Assembly: GCA_947625225.1 (NCBI GenBank)
Contig: CANQNQ010000001.1
Coordinates: 1 to 64,000 of the forward strand
Source of the DNA: an uncultured Clostridia bacterium
GTDB taxonomy: Bacteria; Bacillota; Clostridia; Christensenellales; CAG-917
Reading direction: 5' to 3'
Length of the DNA: 64,000 bases
The position numbers were made by a program, and so were the translations under genes. How positions within the stretch are numbered: the stretch's first letter is position 1; every line of letters begins with the position of its first letter. This document shows, piece after piece, positions 48,116-58,830 of this stretch. The notes under the pieces are model-generated. The model did not search any database. It was not told where the DNA came from and saw only the letters and a program-made list of their open reading frames with translations.

Positions 48116-48301
48116 TTACCAGCTTGCTTTCTTTACGCCCGGAAGCTCGCCCTTATAGGCAAGATTGCGGAAACAAACTCTGCAAATACCGTACTTTTTG
48201 AGCACAGCATGCGGACGACCGCATATACGGCAACGCGTATACTCTCTTGTGGAGTACTTCTGCGGTCTTTGCTGCTTGATCTTCATTGATGTTTTGGCCA
48301 T
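48116..48301 (-). CDS. rpsN: 30S ribosomal protein S14 type Z (zinc-binding)
   Basis: [41 protein letters not shown] (four Cys). Confidence 0.97.
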   Translation of the reverse strand: MAKTSMKIKQQRPQKYSTREYTRCRICGRPHAVLKKYGICRVCFRNLAYKGELPGVKKASW

Positions 48302-48309
48302 TGTTTACC

Positions 48310-48915
48310 TCACTTTGCAAAGGGCAAGCCCATCAGCTTGAGCAGCTCCCTGGCTTCCTCGTCGGTCTTGGCTGTTGTGACGATGCACACGTCGAAGCCG
48401 CGCACCTTTTCCACCTTGTCAAAATCTATTTCGGGGAAAATGAGCTGTTCCTTGACGCCGATAGCGTAGTTGCCTCTGCCGTCGAACGACTTTGCGGAAA
48501 TGCCGCGGAAGTCGCGCACACGGGGCAACGCGATCGAGATGAACTTGTCAAGGAAGTCGTACATTCTGGGTCCTCTGAGCGTCACCTTTGCGCCGACGTT
48601 CATGCCCTCTCTCACCTTGAAGTTTGCGACGGACTTTCTCGCCTTGGTGATGACCGGCTTCTGTCCCGCGATCAGTTTGAGCTCCTCTACGGCAAGTTGC
48701 AGCGATTTGCTGTTGTCCTTGCAGTCGCCCAAACCCATGTTGAGCACAACCTTTTCAAGGCGCGGAACTTGATTGATATTCGTATAGCCAAAGCGCTTGA
48801 TGAGAGCCGGCACGACCTCTTCGGCGTACTGCTTTCTCATCCTATATCTTTCAGCATTACCAGCATCTTGAACGGTTGCAGTTTCCTTAGCAACCTGATT
48901 AGTTTTACCTGCCAC
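48310..48915 (-). CDS. rplE: 50S ribosomal protein L5
   Basis: [64 protein letters not shown]. Confidence 0.97.
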   Translation of the reverse strand: MAGKTNQVAKETATVQDAGNAERYRMRKQYAEEVVPALIKRFGYTNINQVPRLEKVVLNMGLGDCKDNSKSLQLAVEELKLIAGQKPVITKARKSVANFKVREGMNVGAKVTLRGPRMYDFLDKFISIALPRVRDFRGISAKSFDGRGNYAIGVKEQLIFPEIDFDKVEKVRGFDVCIVTTAKTDEEARELLKLMGLPFAK

Positions 48916-48936
48916 GATATTACCTCCGATAATTTA

Positions 48937-49344
48937 TCAGTCCTCTTTCTTTTCGGACTTTTCTGATTTTTTCTTTGCAGCCTTCTTGGCGGCTTTCTTT
49001 GCAGAGGGCTTCTTCTCCTCGAGGGAAGCGCCGCACTTGGGACACACGCGCACGGACTTCTGCTTGCCGTTTACGTCTCTCAGCTCATGCTTGACGCGCA
49101 CGACGTCGCCGCACTCGGGGCACACGTGCAACACGTTGGACACGTGGATGGTCCCCTCCTGCTTGATGATGCCGCCCTTGTCCTGAGCGTTGCGAGGCTT
49201 CTTGCTCTTGGAAATGATGTTGATGCCCTCAACATATATTCTGTTGGCGTCGCCGTCCACTTTGAGGACTTTGCCCACCTTGCCCTTGTCTTTGCCGCTG
49301 ATGACCATTACGTTGTCACCCTTTTTTACACTGAGCTTTGCCAT
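48937..49344 (-). CDS. rplX: 50S ribosomal protein L24 with Lys-rich C-terminal extension
   Basis: VKKGDNVMVISGKDKGKVGKVLKVDGDANRIYVEGINI; extended C-terminus SLEEKKPSAKKAAKKAAKKKSEKSEKKED. Confidence 0.95.
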   Translation of the reverse strand: MAKLSVKKGDNVMVISGKDKGKVGKVLKVDGDANRIYVEGINIISKSKKPRNAQDKGGIIKQEGTIHVSNVLHVCPECGDVVRVKHELRDVNGKQKSVRVCPKCGASLEEKKPSAKKAAKKAAKKKSEKSEKKED

Positions 49345-49356
49345 ATTAAGCCTCCT

Positions 49357-49725
49357 TTACAGCACTTCGGGAGCCAGGGAGATGATCTTGGTGTAGTCTT
49401 TTTCACGAAGCTCTCTCGCGATGGGCCCAAAGATACGGGTGCCTTGCGGCTGTTTCTGATTGTCTATGATGACGGCTGCGTTGTCGTCGAACTTGATGTA
49501 GCTGCCGTCGTCGCGCTGCAGACCGAACTGCGTGCGCACGATGACCGCCTTCACGACGTCGCCCTTTTTGACCTTGCCTCCGGGGATGGCGGACTTGACG
49601 GACGCCACGATGACGTCGCCGATGTTGCCGCTTCTCCTGAAGGAGCCGCCAAGCACTCTGATACACATAATTTCCTTGGCTCCGCTGTTGTCAGCGACCT
49701 TGAGCCAGCTTAAAGGTTGGATCAT
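49357..49725 (-). CDS. rplN: 50S ribosomal protein L14
   Basis: [44 protein letters not shown]. Confidence 0.97.
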   Translation of the reverse strand: MIQPLSWLKVADNSGAKEIMCIRVLGGSFRRSGNIGDVIVASVKSAIPGGKVKKGDVVKAVIVRTQFGLQRDDGSYIKFDDNAAVIIDNQKQPQGTRIFGPIARELREKDYTKIISLAPEVL

Positions 49726-49736
49726 GTCTTGCCTCC

Positions 49737-49997
49737 TTACTTAGCCTTCTCGATTATCTCGACAAGACGCCAGCATTTGTCCTTGCTGAGCGGACGGGTT
49801 TCCGCAACGCGCACTTTGTCGCCGATGGAGCACTCGTTGTTTTCGTCGTGCGCCTTGAGCTTCTTGGTGCGGCTGACTATCTTTTTGTACAGAGCATGCT
49901 GGACGCGCTCTCTTATCTCAACGACGATGGTCTTGTCCATCTTGTTGCTGACCACTATGCCCACTCTTTCTTTTCTGAGATTTCTTACTTCTTCCAT
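49737..49997 (-). CDS. rpsQ: 30S ribosomal protein S17
   Basis: [45 protein letters not shown]. Confidence 0.97.
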   Translation of the reverse strand: MEEVRNLRKERVGIVVSNKMDKTIVVEIRERVQHALYKKIVSRTKKLKAHDENNECSIGDKVRVAETRPLSKDKCWRLVEIIEKAK

Positions 49998-50009
49998 ATA
50001 CTCCTCCGA

Positions 50010-50219
50010 TTAGCCCTCGTTCTTGGCGCGCGCAAGTTCTCTTTGACGAATGACTGTCTTGACGCGAGCAATGTCCTTCCTCGTCTGGGAGATAACCTGA
50101 GGATTGGTCAACTGATTGGTGGCGTTCTTGAAGCGGAGGAAAAACAACTCCGACTTCAGCTCGTTGAGCTTGTCCTGAAGCTCCTTATCTGTCATTTCCA
50201 AAACCTGTTTAGATTTCAT
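50010..50219 (-). CDS. rpmC: 50S ribosomal protein L29
   Basis: [49 protein letters not shown]. Confidence 0.97.
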   Translation of the reverse strand: MKSKQVLEMTDKELQDKLNELKSELFFLRFKNATNQLTNPQVISQTRKDIARVKTVIRQRELARAKNEG

Positions 50220-50653
50220 TGTTCACCGCCTTCGGCACCGTTCACCTCTTCGGCCCTTACAAACTTGCACTTAACGGGCAGCTTGTTTGCCGCAAGGCGC
50301 AATGCCTCTTTTGCTATTGTTTCATCTATGCCGGCGATCTCAAACATAACTCTGCCCGGCTTGACTACCGCTACCCAATACTCGGGTGCGCCTTTACCTG
50401 AACCCATACGAGTCTCGGCAGGCTTCTTGGTGACGGGCTTGTGGGGGAAGATGTCCACCCATACCTGACCGCCACGGCGGATGTATCTGGTCATTGCCAC
50501 ACGGGCAGCCTCTATCTGATTGGAGGTTATCCAGCCCGGCTCCTGAGCCACAAGACCGTACTGTCCGTATGCGACGATGTTGCCCTTGTTGGCCCTGCCC
50601 TTCATTCTGCCACGCATTTGACGGCGTCTCTTGACGCGTTTAGGCATTAACAT
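50216..50653 (-). CDS. rplP: 50S ribosomal protein L16
   Basis: [66 protein letters not shown]. Confidence 0.98.
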   Translation of the reverse strand: MLMPKRVKRRRQMRGRMKGRANKGNIVAYGQYGLVAQEPGWITSNQIEAARVAMTRYIRRGGQVWVDIFPHKPVTKKPAETRMGSGKGAPEYWVAVVKPGRVMFEIAGIDETIAKEALRLAANKLPVKCKFVRAEEVNGAEGGEQ

Positions 50654-51324
50654 TATTGATTACCTCCTTCCAGTGGATTTTTGCCGAGCACTTCGCCCTT
50701 GTATATCCACACCTTCACGCCGATGGCGCCGAAAGTAGTGTTGGCGGTTGCCACGCCGTAGTCGATGTCGGCTCTGAGCGTCTGAAGCGGGATGGAACCG
50801 TCGCGATACTGCTCGCTTCTGGCGATCTCCGCGCCGCCGAGACGTCCGCTGACCATGGTCTTGACGCCCTTTGCGCCCGCCTTCATGGCCCTGCTCATCG
50901 CCTGCTTCATGGCGTGACGGAAGCTGCCTCTGTTTTCAAGCTGCTTCGCGATGCTCTCCGCAACAAGCTGTGCGTCTGCGTCGGGATGCTTGACCTCCAT
51001 GATGTTGATGCTGACTGCCTTGCCGCTTGCTTTGGCGCCGATCAGCTTCTCCACCTCGGTCTTGATCTCCTCTACGCCTGCGCCCGCCTTGCCGATAAGC
51101 ACGCCCGGACGCGCCGTGTAGATGCCCACGACCACCTTGTTTGCCGCTCTCTCGATGGTGATACGGGAGATGGCGGTCTCGTAATACTTCTTCTTGATGA
51201 ACTTGCGGATCTTGTTGTCCTCGACGATATTGTCGGCAAAGTGCGCCTTGTCGGCATACCACTTAGAGTTCCAGGCCTTGATGATACCGGTCCTGAGTCC
51301 GTTTGGATCGACTTTCTGTCCCAT
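50653..51324 (-). CDS. rpsC: 30S ribosomal protein S3
   Basis: [50 protein letters not shown]. Confidence 0.98.
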   Translation of the reverse strand: MGQKVDPNGLRTGIIKAWNSKWYADKAHFADNIVEDNKIRKFIKKKYYETAISRITIERAANKVVVGIYTARPGVLIGKAGAGVEEIKTEVEKLIGAKASGKAVSINIMEVKHPDADAQLVAESIAKQLENRGSFRHAMKQAMSRAMKAGAKGVKTMVSGRLGGAEIARSEQYRDGSIPLQTLRADIDYGVATANTTFGAIGVKVWIYKGEVLGKNPLEGGNQ

Positions 51325-51337
51325 TGTGTATGCCTCC

Positions 51338-51727
51338 TTACTTGTTTATCGTGTCGAGCACCACGGTGATGTGGCTCGTTCTCTTGTTGATGCGGTACGC
51401 TCTGCCCTTGGACGCCGGCTGTATGCGCTTGAGCGTGGGGCCTTCGTCGGCGTAGCACTCTGCGATGTACAGGTCGTTGACTGCCAGGTTGAGGTTGTTC
51501 TCGCCGTTTGCCGCCGCGCTGTTGACCAACTTGATCAGCACTTCGCTTGCCGCTTTGGGTGTGTTGGCGAGTATCGCGAGCGCCTCGTTGACCGATTTGC
51601 CTCTGATGATGTCCAACACTATCCTCACCTTAAAGGGAGATATCCTGACAAATTTTGCCGTTGCGCGCGCTCTTTTGTCCGCGTTCTGATTGCGCTGAAG
51701 CGCTTTTTGCTTTATTCTGGTTGCCAT
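51338..51727 (-). CDS. rplV: 50S ribosomal protein L22
   Basis: [62 protein letters not shown]. Confidence 0.97.
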   Translation of the reverse strand: MATRIKQKALQRNQNADKRARATAKFVRISPFKVRIVLDIIRGKSVNEALAILANTPKAASEVLIKLVNSAAANGENNLNLAVNDLYIAECYADEGPTLKRIQPASKGRAYRINKRTSHITVVLDTINK

Positions 51728-51738
51728 AGCTCTCCTCC

Positions 51739-52020
51739 TTATTTGCCCGATGTGGTCTTAGAACCGGCGTGGCCTCTGAAGGTGCGCGTGGGTGCAAATT
51801 CGCCCAGCTTGCAACCTACCATGTCCTCGGTGATGTACACCGGCACATGCTGCTTGCCGTTGTGCACCGCGATGGTGTGACCGACCATTTCGGGGAATAT
51901 CGTCGAGCTTCTGGACCAAGTCTTGATGGACTGCTTAGGCTCGCCGGATTCGTTCATAGCTATCACTCTGTTTATCAGGCGCTCCTCAACATAGGGGCCT
52001 TTTTTAACACTTCTACTCAT
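51739..52020 (-). CDS. rpsS: 30S ribosomal protein S19
   Basis: [68 protein letters not shown]. Confidence 0.98.
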   Translation of the reverse strand: MSRSVKKGPYVEERLINRVIAMNESGEPKQSIKTWSRSSTIFPEMVGHTIAVHNGKQHVPVYITEDMVGCKLGEFAPTRTFRGHAGSKTTSGK

Positions 52021-52034
52021 ATCTACTCCTCCGA

Positions 52035-52862
52035 TCAGTTCACGCGCTTGATGATGAACTTGTTAGACGCATTCTTCTTCTTTCTGGTCTTGTAACCAAG
52101 TGCAGGCTTGCCCCAAGGCGTAACGGGTGAAGGCATACCGACAGGGGATTTGCCCTCGCCGCCGCCGTGCGGGTGATCGTTGGGGTTCATGACCACGCCG
52201 CGGACGGTGGGACGCACACCCATGTGCCTCGTCTTGCCCGCCTTACCTACGCGAACTATCTCGTGGTCGATGTTGCCTACCTGACCGATGGTCGCCTTGC
52301 AGTTGATAAGGATGTATCTCATCTCGCCGCTGGGCATACGCACTATGGCGTATCTGCCCTCTTTTGCCATCAGCTGAGCCGCGTTGCCCGCCGCTCTGGC
52401 GATGATGCCGCCCGTGCCGGCGTTGAGCTCGATGTTGTGGATCATGGTACCGACGGGGATAGCGCTGAGGGGCAATGCGTTGCCCACTCTGATATCCGCG
52501 TCTGCGCCGCTTTCCAGCACGTCGCCCACGTTGAGTCCCAAGGGCGCGAGAATATACCTCTTTTCACCGTCGGCATAGTGCAGCAGCGCTATGTTTGCGG
52601 AACGGTTGGGATCGTATTCGATCGTCGCGACTTTGGCGGGGATGCCGTCCTTGTCGCGCTTGAAGTCGATGATGCGGTACTTGTTTCTGTTGCCGCCGCC
52701 GATGTGACGCACGGTTATCCTGCCCATCGAGTTTCTGCCGCCCGTCTTGTTGAGCGACTTCAACAGAGAACGCTCGGGAGTGGTGGACGTGATTTCCTCA
52801 TAAGCGGAAACCGTCATAAAACGGCGCGCAGGAGATGTTGGTTTATACTTTTTTATAGCCAT
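52035..52862 (-). CDS. rplB: 50S ribosomal protein L2
   Basis: [73 protein letters not shown]. Confidence 0.98.
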   Translation of the reverse strand: MAIKKYKPTSPARRFMTVSAYEEITSTTPERSLLKSLNKTGGRNSMGRITVRHIGGGNRNKYRIIDFKRDKDGIPAKVATIEYDPNRSANIALLHYADGEKRYILAPLGLNVGDVLESGADADIRVGNALPLSAIPVGTMIHNIELNAGTGGIIARAAGNAAQLMAKEGRYAIVRMPSGEMRYILINCKATIGQVGNIDHEIVRVGKAGKTRHMGVRPTVRGVVMNPNDHPHGGGEGKSPVGMPSPVTPWGKPALGYKTRKKKNASNKFIIKRVN

Positions 52863-52873
52863 AGTTTCTCTCC

Positions 52874-53164
52874 TTATGCGAGGCTCTCGAAGAACTCGAT
52901 CGCCTTGCTTTCGTCAGTCAGTGTGACGATTGCCTTTTTGAATGCGGAGCGTCTGCCCTCATTCCTGCCCATGCGCTTGAGCTTGCCGTCGTAGTTGGCG
53001 GTGTTGACCTTGGCGACTTTGACGCCGAAGATCTGCTCAACTGCCGCTTTGACCTGAGTCTTGGTGGCGGACTTGACGACCTTGAAGGTGTACTTCTTGG
53101 ACGGGATGCCGTCATAGCTCTTTTCTGAAAGGATAGGCTCTATAATGATGTCGTATGCTGTCAT
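52874..53164 (-). CDS. rplW: 50S ribosomal protein L23
   Basis: [53 protein letters not shown]. Confidence 0.95.
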   Translation of the reverse strand: MTAYDIIIEPILSEKSYDGIPSKKYTFKVVKSATKTQVKAAVEQIFGVKVAKVNTANYDGKLKRMGRNEGRRSAFKKAIVTLTDESKAIEFFESLA

Positions 53165-53781
53165 TTTGCTGCCTCCTCTATCTTTTTGATCGCGTCGACC
53201 GTAAACACAAGGTTTTTGGTGGCGACAATGTCGTACACATTGAGCGTCCTTGCCTCGCACACGTTGACGTCGGGAATGTTCTTGCTTGCTCTGACTGCGT
53301 CTGCGTCATAGTCCCCCAGCACAAAGAGCGCTTTGCCGTTTATCGCAAGCGACTTGACCGCCGCCGCGACCAGCTTTGTCTTTGCCTCTGCCAGCGCGAA
53401 CTTGTCGATGACGACCGCTTCGCCCTGCCTGAGCTTCTGAGAGAGCGCGGACCTGAACGCCGCCTGCTTCATGTTCTTATTGATCTTCTGAGAAAAATCT
53501 CTGGGCTTCTTGGCAAACACCACGCCGCCGCCTACAAACTGGGGCGCGACGATGGAGCCTTGACGCGCTCTGCCCGTGCCCTTCTGACGATAAGGCTTGC
53601 AGCCGCCCCCGCGGACCTCCGTCCTGGTGAGCGCGCTCATCGTGCCTTGACGCTTGTTGGCAAGCTGGGCAACGACGACCTGATGGATGAGGGGCTCGTT
53701 GTACTCCGCGCAGAACACTGCATCGTCAAGCTCAATTGTGCTTACCTTTTTGCCGGCAATGTTTTTGACTTCCAATATCAT
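53161..53781 (-). CDS. rplD: 50S ribosomal protein L4
   Basis: TEVRGGGCKPYRQKGTGRARQGSIVAPQFVGGGVVFAKKPRDFSQKINKNMKQAAFRSAL. Confidence 0.97.
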   Translation of the reverse strand: MILEVKNIAGKKVSTIELDDAVFCAEYNEPLIHQVVVAQLANKRQGTMSALTRTEVRGGGCKPYRQKGTGRARQGSIVAPQFVGGGVVFAKKPRDFSQKINKNMKQAAFRSALSQKLRQGEAVVIDKFALAEAKTKLVAAAVKSLAINGKALFVLGDYDADAVRASKNIPDVNVCEARTLNVYDIVATKNLVFTVDAIKKIEEAAK

Positions 53782-53792
53782 GTTCTACCTCC

Positions 53793-54428
53793 TCAGCCCT
53801 TCACGGACTCTTTGACGGCGACGATGCCGCCCTTGGGACCGGGGACAGCGCCCTTGACCAGCAGCAGATTTCTGCCAAGGTCGACGCGCACCACGGTGAG
53901 GTTTTGCACAGTCACTCTTTCATGACCCCACTGACCTGCCATGTGCTTGTTTTTGAACACTCTGGAGGGAGAGGAGCACGCGCCCATTGAACCGGGAGCG
54001 CGATGGATGGGACCTGTGCCGTGCGTCATCGAACCGATGCGCTGAGAGTTCCATCTCTGTATAACGCCGGAATATCCGTGACCCTTTGAGGTGCCCGTGA
54101 CGTCCACTTTGTCGCCCTCTTTGAATACGTCGCAGGTCAGTTCCTGCCCAAGCTTGTAGCTTGCGCAGTCTGCAAAACGCAACTCGCGGAGATGCTTCTT
54201 CAGCGCGACGCCCGCCTTCTTGTAGTGTCCGGCGACGGGTTTGGTCACTCTGCTTTCCTTGACGGCGCCAAATCCGACCTGGATGGCGTCATAACCGTCT
54301 TTTTGCTTGCTCTTGATCTGTACCACGGTGCAGGGACCCGCTTCGATGACCGTCACGGGGATCGCCTTGCCTTCCTTGGTGAAGATCTGGCTCATGCCGA
54401 GTTTTTTACCGATGATTGCTTTATCCAT
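53793..54428 (-). CDS. rplC: 50S ribosomal protein L3
   Basis: IIGKKLGMSQIFTKEGKAIPVTVIEAGPCTVVQIK; VDVTGTSKGHGYSGVIQRWNSQRIGSMTHGTGPIHRAPGSMGACSSPSRVFKNKHMAGQWG. Confidence 0.98.
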   Translation of the reverse strand: MDKAIIGKKLGMSQIFTKEGKAIPVTVIEAGPCTVVQIKSKQKDGYDAIQVGFGAVKESRVTKPVAGHYKKAGVALKKHLRELRFADCASYKLGQELTCDVFKEGDKVDVTGTSKGHGYSGVIQRWNSQRIGSMTHGTGPIHRAPGSMGACSSPSRVFKNKHMAGQWGHERVTVQNLTVVRVDLGRNLLLVKGAVPGPKGGIVAVKESVKG

Positions 54429-54457
54429 GTTGTAAAGTTCATCCTCCTTGCTTTATA

Positions 54458-54766
54458 TTACAACTTGATCGAGATGTCCACGCCTGCGGGCAGGTCGAGC
54501 TTCATGAGGGAGTCGACCGTCTTGGGGGTGGGATTGTAGATGTCGATCAAGCGCTTGTGCGTTCTCAGTTCAAACTGCTCGCGGCTGTCCTTGTACTTGT
54601 GCGTAGCGCGCAAGATCGTGATGATCTCCTTGTCGGTGGGAAGCGGAACGGGCCCGGACACCTTGGTGCCGGTCTTCTTCACTGCCTCGACGATCCTGTC
54701 TGCGGACAAGTCGATGAGATTGTGGTCATACGCCTTGAGTTTGATCCTTATTTTCTGTCCAGCCAT
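54458..54766 (-). CDS. rpsJ: 30S ribosomal protein S10
   Basis: [72 protein letters not shown]. Confidence 0.98.
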   Translation of the reverse strand: MAGQKIRIKLKAYDHNLIDLSADRIVEAVKKTGTKVSGPVPLPTDKEIITILRATHKYKDSREQFELRTHKRLIDIYNPTPKTVDSLMKLDLPAGVDISIKL

Positions 54767-54884
54767 AATAGCCTCCTACTATATTTCACACTCGTGTGTC
54801 ACACACTTACCCGTGTGTATCTTTTTATATTTTTGCCCGTTGCAACCGCAACGGGATCTGTGCCTATGACGACACACTAGCCTA

Positions 54885-54913
54885 TTTTAGCTGTTTGACA
54901 AGTCTTTGTCAAT
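54885..54913 (-). promoter_or_regulatory. sigmaA promoter for the S10 superoperon
   Basis: Minus strand TTGACA-17 bp-TAAAAT, upstream of rpsJ with a ~110-nt structured leader. Confidence 0.75.
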
Positions 54914-55287
54914 CAAAAATCAAGGGATTTTCAGTATTTTTTCTCAATTTTTTCAAAAAATTTTTTTGTTGTGTTTCCTCCCCTGCGCCGCCCACAAAAT
55001 GTTGTGTATATATTGTATTATTTTTCTCTCTGAAAATATATTATATATAATAATAGGCGTGCGAGGCGAGCAAGACGCGTCGCAAACCCCCTCGGGGTAC
55101 ACGCCAAAATAGCGCTTATACAGTTTTTGGGTGCATATGCAATTAGATATATCCTTTCAAAAAATCCGTGCCGATACATCGCCTGAATGCAAATTTTCGC
55201 GCGTTTTTCAAAATTTAACAAAATTTGACAAAACCGCAAGATATTGTGTTTCGCAAAATGTTTCACACTTTATTTTGCGGTTTTCTC

Positions 55288-55315
55288 TTGACAACCGACG
55301 TGGGCTTGCTATAAT
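55288..55315 (+). promoter_or_regulatory. sigmaA promoter of nrdD
   Basis: TTGACA-16 bp-TATAAT. Confidence 0.8.
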
Positions 55316-55348
55316 GAAAAGGCAATTTTTCAAAAGGGGTAAGCCGAT

Positions 55349-57781
55349 ATGCTTAACGTTAAAAAAAGGGATGGAAATATTGTTCCGTTTAATCTGAACA
55401 AAATCAAGGTGGCTATCGAAAAAGCGTTTGCCGCCGTTGGCAAGACATACAATGACGATATACTCGATCTGTTGGCGCTGAGGGTCACCGCGACCTTCAA
55501 TGAGAAGATAAAGGACGACGTTGTTACCGTAGAGGACGTGCAAGACGCCGTGGAAGTGGTGCTTATACAGTCCAGCTATGTTGAAGTGGCAAAGGCGTAC
55601 ATTCTGTACAGAAAGCAGCATCAGAAACTGCGCGACATGCACTCCACGATGCTTGACTACAAAAATACCGTGGACAACTACCTCAAGGTCAACGACTGGC
55701 GCGTGAAGGAAAACTCCACCGTGTCCTACTCCGTGGGCGGTCTCATCCTGTCCAACAGCGGCGCGGTCACGGCAAACTATTGGCTCAGCGAAATATATGA
55801 CGACGAGATAGCCAACGCTCACCGCGAGGCGAAGATACATCTGCACGACCTTAGCATGCTCACCGGTTACTGCGCGGGCTGGTCGCTCAAGCAGCTCATC
55901 CGCGAGGGTCTTGGCGGCATCCCCGGCAAGATCACGTCCGCGCCGGCAAGCCACCTGTCCACGCTGTGCAACCAGATGGTCAACTTCCTCGGCATAATGC
56001 AGAACGAGTGGGCGGGCGCGCAGGCATTCAGCAGCTTCGACACCTATCTTGCGCCCTTTGTGAAGGTGGATCACCTCAGCTACAAAGAGGTGAAACAGTG
56101 CATCCAATCCTTCATTTACGGCGTAAACACGCCCTCCCGCTGGGGCACGCAGGCGCCCTTCACCAACGTCACGCTGGACTGGGTGGTCCCCAACGACCTC
56201 GCCGAACTTCCCGCAATAGTGGGCGGCAAGGATATGGACTTCAAGTACAAGGACTGCGTGGATGAGATGAGGATGATCAACAAGGCCTTTATCGAGATAA
56301 TGATAGAGGGCGACGCCAACGGCAGGGGCTTCCAGTACCCCATCCCCACCTACTCCATCACCAAGGACTTCGATTGGTCCGACACCGAAAACAACCGCTT
56401 GCTGTTCACGATGACTTCAAAGTACGGCACTCCGTACTTCTCCAACTACATCAACAGCGATATGGAGCCCAGCGACGTGCGCAGTATGTGCTGCCGCCTG
56501 CGTCTGGACCTCAGAGAGCTGCGCAAAAAGTCGGGCGGCTTCTTCGGCAGCGGCGAATCCACGGGTTCCGTGGGCGTGGTCACCATCAATATGCCGCGCA
56601 TAGCGTACGTCGCCACCACAGAAGCGGAGTATTTCAAGGAGCTTGAACACCTCATGGACATCGCGGCGCGCTCCCTCAAGATAAAGCGCAACGTCATCAC
56701 CAAGCTGCTTGATGAGGGCCTGTATCCCTACACCAAGAGGTATCTGGGCACATTTGCCAACCACTTCTCCACCATCGGCCTCGTGGGCATGAACGAGGCG
56801 TGCCTCAACGCCCGCTGGGTGGGCAAGGACCTCACTCACAAGGAGGCGCAGGAGTTTACAAAGAAGACCCTCAATTTCATGCGCAACAAGCTAAGCGATT
56901 ATCAGGAGTTGTACGGAGACCTGTACAACCTGGAAGCGACCCCTGCGGAGTCCACCTCCTACAGACTGGCGAAACATGACCGCGAGAAGTTCCCCAACAT
57001 AATCTGCGCAAAGAGCGCGGACAACACGCCATACTACACCAACAGCTCGCACCTGCCCGTCGGCTACACCTCGGATATATTCTCCGCGCTGGACATACAG
57101 GACGACCTGCAGACTCTGTACACCTCGGGCACGGTGTTCCACGCCTTCCTCGGACAGAAGCTGGACAGCTGGCAGGCGGCGGCGAATCTGGTCAGAAAGA
57201 TAGCCGAAAACTACAAACTGCCCTACTACACGCTGTCCCCCACCTACTCCATCTGCGCCGACCACGGCTATCTGGACGGCGAGCAGTACACCTGCCCCAT
57301 CTGCGGCAAAAAGACGGAAGTGTACAGCCGTATAACCGGCTACTACCGCCCCGTGCAGAATTGGAACGACGGCAAAGTCGCCGAGTTCAAGGAACGCAAA
57401 GTGTATGACATCGCCAACTCACAGTACCACGGCAAGCCCATCAGCGAGTTTGTGTGCACGGACACCGCTCCCATGGTGAGAGGTAAGCAGGAGATCGCCG
57501 AGGCGGCAAACAAGGCGGAGTCGGAAGCAAAACCCGTCGCCGCGGATACGGGGCTGATGATATTCACCACCAAGACCTGCCCCAACTGCAAGATGGCAAA
57601 GGCTATGCTTGACAAGGCGGGCATCGGCTACACCGTGATAGACGCGGAGGACAACAAGGACAAAACCGTCGCGTTCGGCGTCAAAAAAGCGCCCACGCTG
57701 CTAGTCCCCAATGCGCAAGGCGGCTACGACGTGTACGACAACGCCAGCAAGATAAAGGGCTACATCGAAAGCCTCAAATAA
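55349..57781 (+). CDS. nrdD: Anaerobic (class III) ribonucleoside-triphosphate reductase with C-terminal glutaredoxin-like domain
   Basis: ATP-cone MLNVKKRDGNIVPFNLNKI; CAGWSLKQLIREGLGG; THKEAQEFTKKTLNFMRNKL; zinc-binding CPICGKKTEVYSRITGYYRPVQNWNDGK; C-terminal TKTCPNCKMAKAMLDKAGIGYTVID. Confidence 0.93.
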   Translation: MLNVKKRDGNIVPFNLNKIKVAIEKAFAAVGKTYNDDILDLLALRVTATFNEKIKDDVVTVEDVQDAVEVVLIQSSYVEVAKAYILYRKQHQKLRDMHSTMLDYKNTVDNYLKVNDWRVKENSTVSYSVGGLILSNSGAVTANYWLSEIYDDEIANAHREAKIHLHDLSMLTGYCAGWSLKQLIREGLGGIPGKITSAPASHLSTLCNQMVNFLGIMQNEWAGAQAFSSFDTYLAPFVKVDHLSYKEVKQCIQSFIYGVNTPSRWGTQAPFTNVTLDWVVPNDLAELPAIVGGKDMDFKYKDCVDEMRMINKAFIEIMIEGDANGRGFQYPIPTYSITKDFDWSDTENNRLLFTMTSKYGTPYFSNYINSDMEPSDVRSMCCRLRLDLRELRKKSGGFFGSGESTGSVGVVTINMPRIAYVATTEAEYFKELEHLMDIAARSLKIKRNVITKLLDEGLYPYTKRYLGTFANHFSTIGLVGMNEACLNARWVGKDLTHKEAQEFTKKTLNFMRNKLSDYQELYGDLYNLEATPAESTSYRLAKHDREKFPNIICAKSADNTPYYTNSSHLPVGYTSDIFSALDIQDDLQTLYTSGTVFHAFLGQKLDSWQAAANLVRKIAENYKLPYYTLSPTYSICADHGYLDGEQYTCPICGKKTEVYSRITGYYRPVQNWNDGKVAEFKERKVYDIANSQYHGKPISEFVCTDTAPMVRGKQEIAEAANKAESEAKPVAADTGLMIFTTKTCPNCKMAKAMLDKAGIGYTVIDAEDNKDKTVAFGVKKAPTLLVPNAQGGYDVYDNASKIKGYIESLK

Positions 57782-57839
57782 TATACGCAAAACTTATATG
57801 GGCGGGCAAATGCCCGCTCATTTCATAAAGAGGAGAATT

Positions 57840-58769
57840 ATGTCAGACAAATTTGACGTCATTGTCATAGGCGCAGGACCCGCGGGCATGACCGCCGCGC
57901 TCAATTGCCTAAGAGCAGGCAAGAGCGTGCTGGTGCTGGAGGGCGAGAGTTTCGGAGGACAGATAGCGCTGTCTCCGCGCGTGGAAAACTTCCCCTCCTA
58001 CCGCAACGTCGCGGGCGCGGAAATAATGGACAAGCTGTACGAGCAGATAACCGAATGGGGCGCGCAAACGGAGTTTGAAAACGCACAATCGGTGGTTAAA
58101 GATGGCGATTTGTTTGTCATAACCACCGATTACGCGCAATACCGCTGCACGTCCGTGATAATCGCGACGGGCTGCAAGCACCGCCGCATAGGCGTGGAAC
58201 GCGAGGAGGAATTGGTGGGCAGCGGCGTCAGCTACTGCGCGCTGTGCGACGGCGCGTTTTACAGCGGCGAGGACGTGGCGGTGATAGGCGACGCCAACAC
58301 CGCCCTGCAATACGCCCTGCTGCTGGCGGGCTACTGCAAACGTGTGCACATATGCGCGCTGTTCGACAAGCTGTTTGCGGACAAGGCGCTCATTGACCTC
58401 GTGATGGCAAAGGACAACGTGGACGTCACCTACAACATCTCCCTCAAGGAGTTTATCGGCGAGGACGAGCTGAGCGCGCTGCGCTTTGAAAACACCCTCA
58501 CCCACGCCGAACACGTCGTGGAATGCAAGTGCGCCTTCATCTGCGTGGGACAGATCCCCCAAAACGAGCCATTCCGCGGGCTTGTGGAGCTGGACGGCAA
58601 GGGGTATATAGTGGCGGACGAGAGCTGCACCACGTCCTGCGAGGGTGTGTTTGTGGCGGGCGACTGCCGCACAAAGAAGATACGTCAGCTCACCACCGCC
58701 GCCGCGGACGGCACTGTTGCCGCATACGCCGCGTGCGCGTACGTGGACAGCGTCACGGCAAAGCGCTGA
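57840..58769 (+). CDS. NAD(P)/FAD-dependent oxidoreductase, thioredoxin reductase-like
   Basis: VIVIGAGPAGMTAALNCLRAGKSVLVLE; CALCDGAFYSGEDVAVIGDANTA (CxxC); GVFVAGDCRTKKIRQLTTAAADG. Confidence 0.9.
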   Translation: MSDKFDVIVIGAGPAGMTAALNCLRAGKSVLVLEGESFGGQIALSPRVENFPSYRNVAGAEIMDKLYEQITEWGAQTEFENAQSVVKDGDLFVITTDYAQYRCTSVIIATGCKHRRIGVEREEELVGSGVSYCALCDGAFYSGEDVAVIGDANTALQYALLLAGYCKRVHICALFDKLFADKALIDLVMAKDNVDVTYNISLKEFIGEDELSALRFENTLTHAEHVVECKCAFICVGQIPQNEPFRGLVELDGKGYIVADESCTTSCEGVFVAGDCRTKKIRQLTTAAADGTVAAYAACAYVDSVTAKR

Positions 58770-58784
58770 ACAAATTTTGTATAG

Positions 58785-58818
58785 AAAAAGGCGGACGCAC
58801 TGTGCGCTCCGCCCTTTT
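58785..58818. terminator. Bidirectional terminator between convergent trxB-like and transketolase genes
   Basis: AAAAAGGCGGACGCACTGTGCGCTCCGCCCTTTT. Confidence 0.7.
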
Positions 58819-58830
58819 ATTTTGCTTTTT

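Noticed and set aside
39113-54766. Novel gene order in the ribosomal superoperon
   Set aside because: The order rpsJ-rplC-rplD-rplW-rplB-rpsS-rplV-rpsC-rplP-rpmC-rpsQ-rplN-rplX-rplE-rpsN-rpsH-rplF-rplR-rpsE-rpmD-rplO-secY-adk-map-KOW-infA-rpmJ-rpsM-rpsK-rpsD-rpoA-rplQ is standard for Firmicutes.
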